From an uncultured Bacteroidales bacterium (GTDB lineage: Bacteria; Bacteroidota; Bacteroidia; Bacteroidales; UBA932), in assembly GCA_946617545.1 (NCBI GenBank), contig CAMOKK010000022.1, positions 1 to 11,765 on the forward strand: 11,765 nt of DNA, given 5' to 3'. The notes below the pieces were generated by a model. That model was given only the letters and a program-made list of their open reading frames with translations, made no database searches and was not told the DNA's origin. The position numbers were made by a program, and so were the translations under genes. How positions within the stretch are numbered: the first letter of the stretch is position 1; the number at the start of each line of letters is the position of its first letter. Below, piece by piece: positions 7,297 to 11,765 of this stretch.

Positions 7297-10200
7297 AGAT
7301 CAAAGGAAAGAACCAGCGAGACGGAGTAGGGCTTTATCTGCTCCGTTTCGTTGTAGACATTGCCGCCCAGCCAGGAGAAAGAGACGCCCAGGGTGGTATC
7401 TACGGCCAGGAAGAAGATTTGGCCCAGGTCTGCGGTGAGGTCTGCACCGGCGCTCCACAGGAAATCCTTCCCCAGGCCGGTAAAATCTCCGTGCGGAGTA
7501 AGGACGAATTTTCGGATATAGCCCAGCACTGGAACGTAAAGGTCTCCGAAATACAGGGGAACGGCATAGTCGATGCTTGCCTTCCACTGCGTGCGGTATT
7601 GGGCCGACAGGAAGGAGGACACTTCCGAATCGAACCCTCTTGGAAGCACGTTGGCCCGGTAATCTCCGAAGGGCGCATGGCCCAGCTGGTGCTGCACGGT
7701 GGCCGTGAGCATGATGCCCTGCGTACGCAGGATGCCGGGTACGTAGGCGTAGGCATGGCCGTAGAGCACCGGCTTGAAGGCCTCCGTCATTCCGGGGCGG
7801 AAGGCGGCGCCGCCCTCCAGACCCAGGCCCCAACGGGGGTAAATCTGAGATTCCGCCCTCGGAAGCATCACATAGCCGCGGGCCGATGCGCTAAGCTGCT
7901 GCATGAACAGATTCCGGGCCTTGTCGGCCCCTGCGAACACCCGGGGAGAATCCGAAAGGGGACTGCGGGTAAATTTGACGCTGCCCAGGCTGTAGATGTT
8001 GTTGGAGAAACTGTAGCGGAGCTGGGGAACAAAGCCGACATTCAGGCCGTATCGGCTGAAGTTCAGGGGGACATAGGCCCTCAGGGAGCCGGTCAGAAGC
8101 GGCGTAGAACGGAGGGAGACAGCGTTTCCATAGCTCACCTGGTCTCCTTCCTGCGTTTCCGTGAGGGTGTACTGGCGGGCCAGGCGGTCTCCGTAGTCTA
8201 TCTGGGCTTCCAGCACCGGATATTGTCCGGCGTAGGTGAGTTTTGTGTGGAGGGCCGTCCGCCAGCCTTCGGCCTTGTCCGGATTGGGATGGAAGGCAAT
8301 GCCGGCCTGGCCGTAGAAGGTGCCCAGCGTGTTCTGGAACATGCCGATAGCGCCCGGAGAAAGCGTCTCGTACGAATACTCGAAGGAGCCGGCCATCACG
8401 TCGTCCACATCCACATACAGCGGCAGCCAGGTGTGAAGCCGCAGCGGGTGGGCCAGCTTGTAATAGCGTTTGGGCTCCGAGAGCGGAATCTCCTTTTTCA
8501 GGTCCGGAGCCGGGCCCAGGGCACGCTCCTGAGCGGTAATGGCGTCCTCGACAACATACTGATGAAGCTCATCGTGGCGCACTTCGCGGGGCTTGAGTGC
8601 GCCGATGGGAAAGCGGAACAGTTTCCCTCCGGTCAGCGTCTGGGAAATGCCGTAGTAATACTGGTCGTCAGAGGTAAGATCCGTGATGCCATAACGTGTA
8701 TTGGTTATCTGCATCAGCTTTCCCTCTGCCGGGAAGTACTGGTAGAGTTCGTTCACGCCCGTGCGGTCCGACACCCACTCCACGCAGTTGTCACCGCCGC
8801 CCAGGTTCACGATTTTCTGGTGGGTGGGAGGCAGCACCGTGCTCCACGCTTCTCCATGGGCCGATATCCGGTACAGCCCGTATCCGTCGTCCGTTACGCC
8901 CAGGCAGTAAAGGTCTTCTCCCAGCCAGGCTGTCTCCGTGAGCTGAACCCCCTGCGGGGCCTGCCTGCGCCGGACAACGCTTCCGTCCCGGGCCGATATT
9001 TCCGTCAGGTAAGTCTCTCCCGTCACGGCATAGTCCACCGTGGCCAGCGTTTCACCGTCGGCGGAAGGGACCGGATTGTACATCCGCGTCCCGTGGGTGA
9101 GGGTGTGTACTTTCTGCGTTGCCAAATCCAGGTAACACACTACGGAACTTCCGGAGAGCGTCCAGCGCGGATGGGGGCGGGTCTCGCTCCAGTAGAGGCG
9201 CCCGTGAACAGGGTCATGAAACAGCGAGGAGGAGTGGTAGGCATAGGTGTGGAGCAGTTTTTCCTTCCCTCCGGAGATGCGTACCAGCTGCGTGTTGTGC
9301 AAATAGCCCTCCCGGATAAGATAAATGTCTTTATCTATCCATACAGGGGTGGAGTAATCCAGCGGAAAGTCCGTTTCGGGGGTGAGCTGCTCCATTTCCA
9401 CGAAGGGGGCGCGGGCCATGTCATCGGCCTTCCAGATGTCATGGAAAGTTTGCATGATGTCCCGGAAGCCGTCTTCTTCGTTTTTCCGGCCGGCGTCCTT
9501 CAGGACTTTCGAAAAATTATAGGGGGCGAAAAGCCAGGGCTTCCGCACCTTGATATCCAGTCCCCGGTCGGCATAATCCGGTATATTGTACAGATAGCGC
9601 GTACCGGCCATCAAGACATACCCGGCCTTGTAATAGTCCGGCGTAAGGCGTTTGTAGGAGCCTTTGCTCCAGAGCGTCAGGTTTCTCCAGTCTCCCTGGT
9701 CCAGCGCCACGCGCATATAGTTCAGGAAGTCCGCCGTGCGGGCCCGGGTGCCGTTGGCCAGTCCCGTTTCTGCGGCCACCGCGTCCCCTTCCCCGCGGGT
9801 GCTGGTAAGATAAACGGCCCAGGCAAACGGCGCGGAGCCCTGGCCGATGACATAAGAAAGCCCCTTGAAGAAGCCGGCGTCTTCCATTTTTTCCAACTGC
9901 GCCTGGTGGCGGGGCTCATGGGCCGCCAGCTGGATGGGCCAGCTCACGGGGTCCGAATTGTAAGCGGGAGGGAGGGTGTAGAGGTCCATCCTGGTGGGCG
10001 CCCAGGCCACGGAACCGTTGGAATACATATTGTGCGTATGCAGCACCACCGGCATCTTCCGGTTCCATTTTCCGCTTTGGGGCGTATGGCCCAGAGAACG
10101 TCCCATCGGCTCCCGGAACGCCTCCAACAGGCGGGCATACACACGCGCCAGGGAATCGGCCCCTTCGGGATAAATAACCTTGTAATAAGGGCTCTCCATG

Positions 10201-10307
10201 CTGTACCAGCGCAGGTGACCCGGATCTTCTCCGGGGGTGTAGAATTGGGCGCGGGCCGCCAGAGAGGCAACCAGCAGGAGGGTTAAAACCGTCAGACTCT
10301 TGCGCAT
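7293..10307 (-). CDS. Secreted HExxH metallopeptidase-like / TolB-propeller / beta-barrel protein
   Basis: A 1004-residue protein of uncertain function, probably in the outer membrane. Residues 1-20 are a signal peptide (cleavage after ARA). I chose the ATG at 10307 for this reason; the frame stays open to 10565, but that part lies over the divergent gene. An HExxH motif (HEPRH) is at 130-134, and an EGDAVAAE segment with Glu173 and Glu180 follows about 40 residues later. This resembles the third-ligand motif of gluzincin peptidases (MA clan). Residues about 315-570 carry repeated beta units of WD40/PD40 type (for example SADGETLATVDYA and SDRTGVNELYQY), suggesting a TolB-like propeller. From about 640 to the end, amphipathic aromatic strands ending in LVLSFDL suggest a membrane barrel. 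Active peptidase function is inferred only. The promoter box lies 6 bases before the ATG. Confidence 0.8.
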   Translation of the reverse strand: MRKSLTVLTLLLVASLAARAQFYTPGEDPGHLRWYSMESPYYKVIYPEGADSLARVYARLLEAFREPMGRSLGHTPQSGKWNRKMPVVLHTHNMYSNGSVAWAPTRMDLYTLPPAYNSDPVSWPIQLAAHEPRHQAQLEKMEDAGFFKGLSYVIGQGSAPFAWAVYLTSTRGEGDAVAAETGLANGTRARTADFLNYMRVALDQGDWRNLTLWSKGSYKRLTPDYYKAGYVLMAGTRYLYNIPDYADRGLDIKVRKPWLFAPYNFSKVLKDAGRKNEEDGFRDIMQTFHDIWKADDMARAPFVEMEQLTPETDFPLDYSTPVWIDKDIYLIREGYLHNTQLVRISGGKEKLLHTYAYHSSSLFHDPVHGRLYWSETRPHPRWTLSGSSVVCYLDLATQKVHTLTHGTRMYNPVPSADGETLATVDYAVTGETYLTEISARDGSVVRRRQAPQGVQLTETAWLGEDLYCLGVTDDGYGLYRISAHGEAWSTVLPPTHQKIVNLGGGDNCVEWVSDRTGVNELYQYFPAEGKLMQITNTRYGITDLTSDDQYYYGISQTLTGGKLFRFPIGALKPREVRHDELHQYVVEDAITAQERALGPAPDLKKEIPLSEPKRYYKLAHPLRLHTWLPLYVDVDDVMAGSFEYSYETLSPGAIGMFQNTLGTFYGQAGIAFHPNPDKAEGWRTALHTKLTYAGQYPVLEAQIDYGDRLARQYTLTETQEGDQVSYGNAVSLRSTPLLTGSLRAYVPLNFSRYGLNVGFVPQLRYSFSNNIYSLGSVKFTRSPLSDSPRVFAGADKARNLFMQQLSASARGYVMLPRAESQIYPRWGLGLEGGAAFRPGMTEAFKPVLYGHAYAYVPGILRTQGIMLTATVQHQLGHAPFGDYRANVLPRGFDSEVSSFLSAQYRTQWKASIDYAVPLYFGDLYVPVLGYIRKFVLTPHGDFTGLGKDFLWSAGADLTADLGQIFFLAVDTTLGVSFSWLGGNVYNETEQIKPYSVSLVLSFDL

Positions 10308-10313
10308 AATATA

Positions 10314-10321
10314 CAAAAATA
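10314..10321 (-). promoter_or_regulatory. -7 box for the minus-strand metallopeptidase-like gene
   Basis: On the minus strand this reads TATTTTTG, a match to TAnnTTTG, 6 bases before the ATG at 10307. No convincing -33 TTG is seen. Low-complexity A/T sequence makes a chance match more likely than for the other promoters here. Confidence 0.45.
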
Positions 10322-10333
10322 AGTAAAAAACCG

Positions 10334-10341
10334 TAAATTTG
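10334..10341 (+). promoter_or_regulatory. -7 box for the DUF5106 lipoprotein gene
   Basis: TAAATTTG matches TAnnTTTG and lies 6 bases before the ATG at 10348. With the minus-strand box at 10314-10321 it forms a divergent pair in a 40-bp intergenic gap. A clear -33 element is missing. Confidence 0.5.
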
Positions 10342-10347
10342 TACATT

Positions 10348-11304
10348 ATGAAAGTAAGAATCAGACTCTTGTGCCTTCTTGCCCTGGCCCTTTCCTGCGG
10401 ACCCCGCGGGAACAAGGCGGCCCAGGCGCCCGCCACACGCAGCTTTCCCATGGCCGAAGTGCCCACCATGCTCACGGAACCCGCAGAGCGGGCCGTCTGG
10501 CTGGCACAGCATTTCTGGGACCGTTTCACCGACACGCAGAAACTGTATCCCTGCGACTCGCTCACGGTAAACGGTGTACCCTTGGAGCCCCTGGAAGGCC
10601 AGGTAGGGCTGTTTGCCTCCCTCCTTCAGCAGATTCCTTTACCGGAAGGAGAGAAGGCCATGGTGAGTGCCTTCCGCCGCTTGGAGGCCTTCCAGGAGGC
10701 GCAGCCTCAGGGGAATGTGTTCACGCAGACATCGGCCCTTATTTCCCGTTATTTCTTCGACCCCAATTCCCCTGTCCGCAGCGAAGACCTGTACCTTCCC
10801 TTCGTGACCCTGCTGGCAGAGTCTCCGCTTACGCCTCAGAACTTGAAGCCGGGCTACGCCTGGGATGTAAAAACCTGTTCCATGAACCGCACAGGCACCC
10901 CTGCGGCCGATTTCACCTTCGTGGACACCGCCGGCCGCCGCCGTACCCTTTATGGCATCCGGGCGGAATGGACGCTCCTTATCTTCGGCAATCCGGACTG
11001 CAGCGCCTGCCGGGAGCTCATGGAGGCCATGGAGGAAAGTGCAGAGATATCGGCCCTTCAAGACCAAGGCCGGCTCAAGGTGGTGGACGTGTACATAGAC
11101 GAAGACATTGCCCTCTGGAAAGAGCGCATGGAGGATTATCCGAGCCATTGGATTAACGGCTACGACCCCTCCTTCACCATCCGGCAAGACCGTCTGTACG
11201 CCGTACGGGCCGTGCCTTCCCTATACCTGCTGGATGCCGGCAAAACGGTGGTGCTCAAGGACGCCCCGGCGGAGCGGGTGCTGGAGCTGCTCTCCTCCCT
11301 GTAG
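10348..11304 (+). CDS. DUF5106-type lipoprotein with C-terminal thioredoxin-like domain
   Basis: A 318-residue lipoprotein likely anchored in the periplasm or outer membrane, with a predicted thiol-redox role. The N-terminus has a basic start, a leucine-rich core and the lipobox LALSC with Cys17 as lipidation site. Residues about 33-170 match the DUF5106 pattern: a proline-rich lead-in, then PTMLTEPAERAVWLAQHFWD and a helical region. Residues about 185-318 form a thioredoxin-like fold with the active-site motif CSAC (Cys218/Cys221) after a LLIFGNPD strand, and the cis-proline loop RAVPS (Pro290). The usual thioredoxin Trp before the first Cys is replaced by Asp. The ATG at 10348 is preferred because an in-frame TTG at 10339 lies within the promoter box. 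It is divergent from the metallopeptidase-like gene. Its partner protein is unknown. Confidence 0.85.
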   Translation: MKVRIRLLCLLALALSCGPRGNKAAQAPATRSFPMAEVPTMLTEPAERAVWLAQHFWDRFTDTQKLYPCDSLTVNGVPLEPLEGQVGLFASLLQQIPLPEGEKAMVSAFRRLEAFQEAQPQGNVFTQTSALISRYFFDPNSPVRSEDLYLPFVTLLAESPLTPQNLKPGYAWDVKTCSMNRTGTPAADFTFVDTAGRRRTLYGIRAEWTLLIFGNPDCSACRELMEAMEESAEISALQDQGRLKVVDVYIDEDIALWKERMEDYPSHWINGYDPSFTIRQDRLYAVRAVPSLYLLDAGKTVVLKDAPAERVLELLSSL

Positions 11305-11323
11305 AACTTCTCCTGTCCGGCTG

Positions 11324-11354
11324 TTGCAAAGACAGCGAAAAATATGTAAGTTTG
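11324..11354 (+). promoter_or_regulatory. Promoter of thyA
   Basis: TTG at 11324-11326 and TAAGTTTG at 11347-11354 are separated by 20 bases, a good Bacteroidetes promoter pair. The -7 box ends 7 bases before the ATG at 11362, leaving almost no leader. It lies in the 57-bp gap after the DUF5106 gene, which has no strong terminator hairpin. Confidence 0.65.
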
Positions 11355-11361
11355 CATAGCC

Positions 11362-11765
11362 ATGCAACAGTATTTAGACCTCCTCAGACATATCCGCACC
11401 CACGGCGTGATGAAGGAAGACCGCACCGGAACGGGCACCCAGAGCGTGTTCGGCTATCAGATGCGCTTCAACCTGGCTGACGGCTTCCCCCTGCTCACCA
11501 CCAAGAAGGTGCATCTCAAGTCCATCATCCATGAGCTCCTGTGGTTCATAGCCGGAGACACCAACGTGAAATACCTCCGGGACCACGGCGTCACCATCTG
11601 GGACGAGTGGGCCGATGAAAACGGAGACCTGGGCCCCGTGTACGGGCACCAGTGGCGCTCCTGGCCCGCCCCGGACGGCCGCAGCATAGACCAGCTGGCG
11701 CAGGTGGTGGAAACCATCCGCCGGAACCCGGACTCCCGCCGCATGCTGGTGAGCGCCTGGAACCC
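11362..11765 (+). CDS. thyA: Thymidylate synthase, 5' part only
   Basis: The first 134 residues of thymidylate synthase; the window ends inside the gene. The enzyme methylates dUMP to dTMP with methylenetetrahydrofolate in the cytosol. The visible part keeps the ThyA landmarks at E. coli-like positions: Arg21 in the [13 protein letters not shown] phosphate-binding loop, Glu58 in IIHELLWF, Trp80 in TIWDEWAD, the GPVYGHQWR segment, and the Arg126/Arg127 pair in [12 protein letters not shown]. This exact register suggests the short E. coli-type form of about 264 residues. The catalytic Cys (expected near position 146) lies just beyond the edge. The start is fixed by homology (MQQYLDLL is a typical beginning) and by the promoter 7 bases upstream. 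A folA gene often follows thyA in this phylum but cannot be seen here. Confidence 0.97.
   Translation, partial: MQQYLDLLRHIRTHGVMKEDRTGTGTQSVFGYQMRFNLADGFPLLTTKKVHLKSIIHELLWFIAGDTNVKYLRDHGVTIWDEWADENGDLGPVYGHQWRSWPAPDGRSIDQLAQVVETIRRNPDSRRMLVSAWN

Noticed and set aside
7419..10286. A 955-codon open frame on the plus strand, antisense to the metallopeptidase-like gene
   Set aside because: Its codons lie in exact register opposite the real gene, so its stops could arise only from TTA, CTA or TCA codons, which this GC-biased gene avoids. The translation has no recognisable domain, while the minus strand has a signal peptide and clear motifs.
10308..10565. Upstream extension of the minus-strand gene to 10565
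   Set aside because: It would run through the divergent lipoprotein gene and both promoter boxes, and would put the signal peptide at residue 87.
11305..11340. Short inverted repeat CTGTC/GACAG after the DUF5106 gene
   Set aside because: Only a 5-bp stem with a long loop and no U-run, so it is too weak to call a terminator.
1..11765. CRISPR arrays, tRNA/rRNA genes, phage or defence genes, insertion sequence transposases
   Set aside because: None found on reading through. All substantial coding regions are accounted for by the genes listed, and no regularly spaced repeats are present.

Overview
The window looks like a piece of a GC-rich Bacteroidales chromosome. The protein set is typical of the phylum: a Bacteroidetes-type LptC lipoprotein, a long PpiD/SurA-like foldase, a DUF5106 thioredoxin-fold lipoprotein, and a TolB-propeller/beta-barrel protein. 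Promoter-like TAnnTTTG (-7) boxes of the Bacteroidetes kind lie before six genes, and no clear Shine-Dalgarno sequences are seen. Codon usage is strongly GC-biased (many GCC, TCC, GGC), which fits an Alistipes/Rikenellaceae-like or related uncultured lineage. The genus cannot be fixed from this sequence.

Layout. 1-1147 holds an envelope pair: the 3' end of a TPR-like gene and a GTG-started lptC-like lipoprotein gene whose start overlaps the preceding stop. 1223-4414 holds a membrane-anchored peptidyl-prolyl isomerase gene with its own promoter, followed 6 bp later by ychF. 4416-4524 is an AT-rich 109-bp imperfect palindrome that fills most of the gap to the next gene. 4555-5532 encodes a secreted endonuclease/exonuclease/phosphatase-fold protein. 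5556-7296 holds galK and a CpXC zinc-ribbon gene that overlap by 20 bp. 10307-7293 (minus strand) encodes a 1004-residue secreted protein with an HExxH metallopeptidase-like region, a TolB-like propeller and a predicted C-terminal barrel. It meets the CpXC gene tail to tail with a 4-bp overlap. 10348-11304 encodes a DUF5106/thioredoxin-like lipoprotein, transcribed divergently from a 40-bp intergenic region. 11362 to the end is the 5' half of thyA.

How the genes fit together. Several products act in the cell envelope: LptC (LPS transport), the PPIase (periplasmic folding), the secreted nuclease/phosphatase, the barrel protein and the redox lipoprotein. They are interspersed with cytosolic housekeeping genes (ychF, galK, thyA). 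There is no sign of a phage, defence island, CRISPR array, tRNA or rRNA gene. This is mostly ordinary core genome. The features most worth following up are the palindrome, the putative metallopeptidase-propeller-barrel protein, and several promoters so close to their start codons that leaderless mRNAs are likely.
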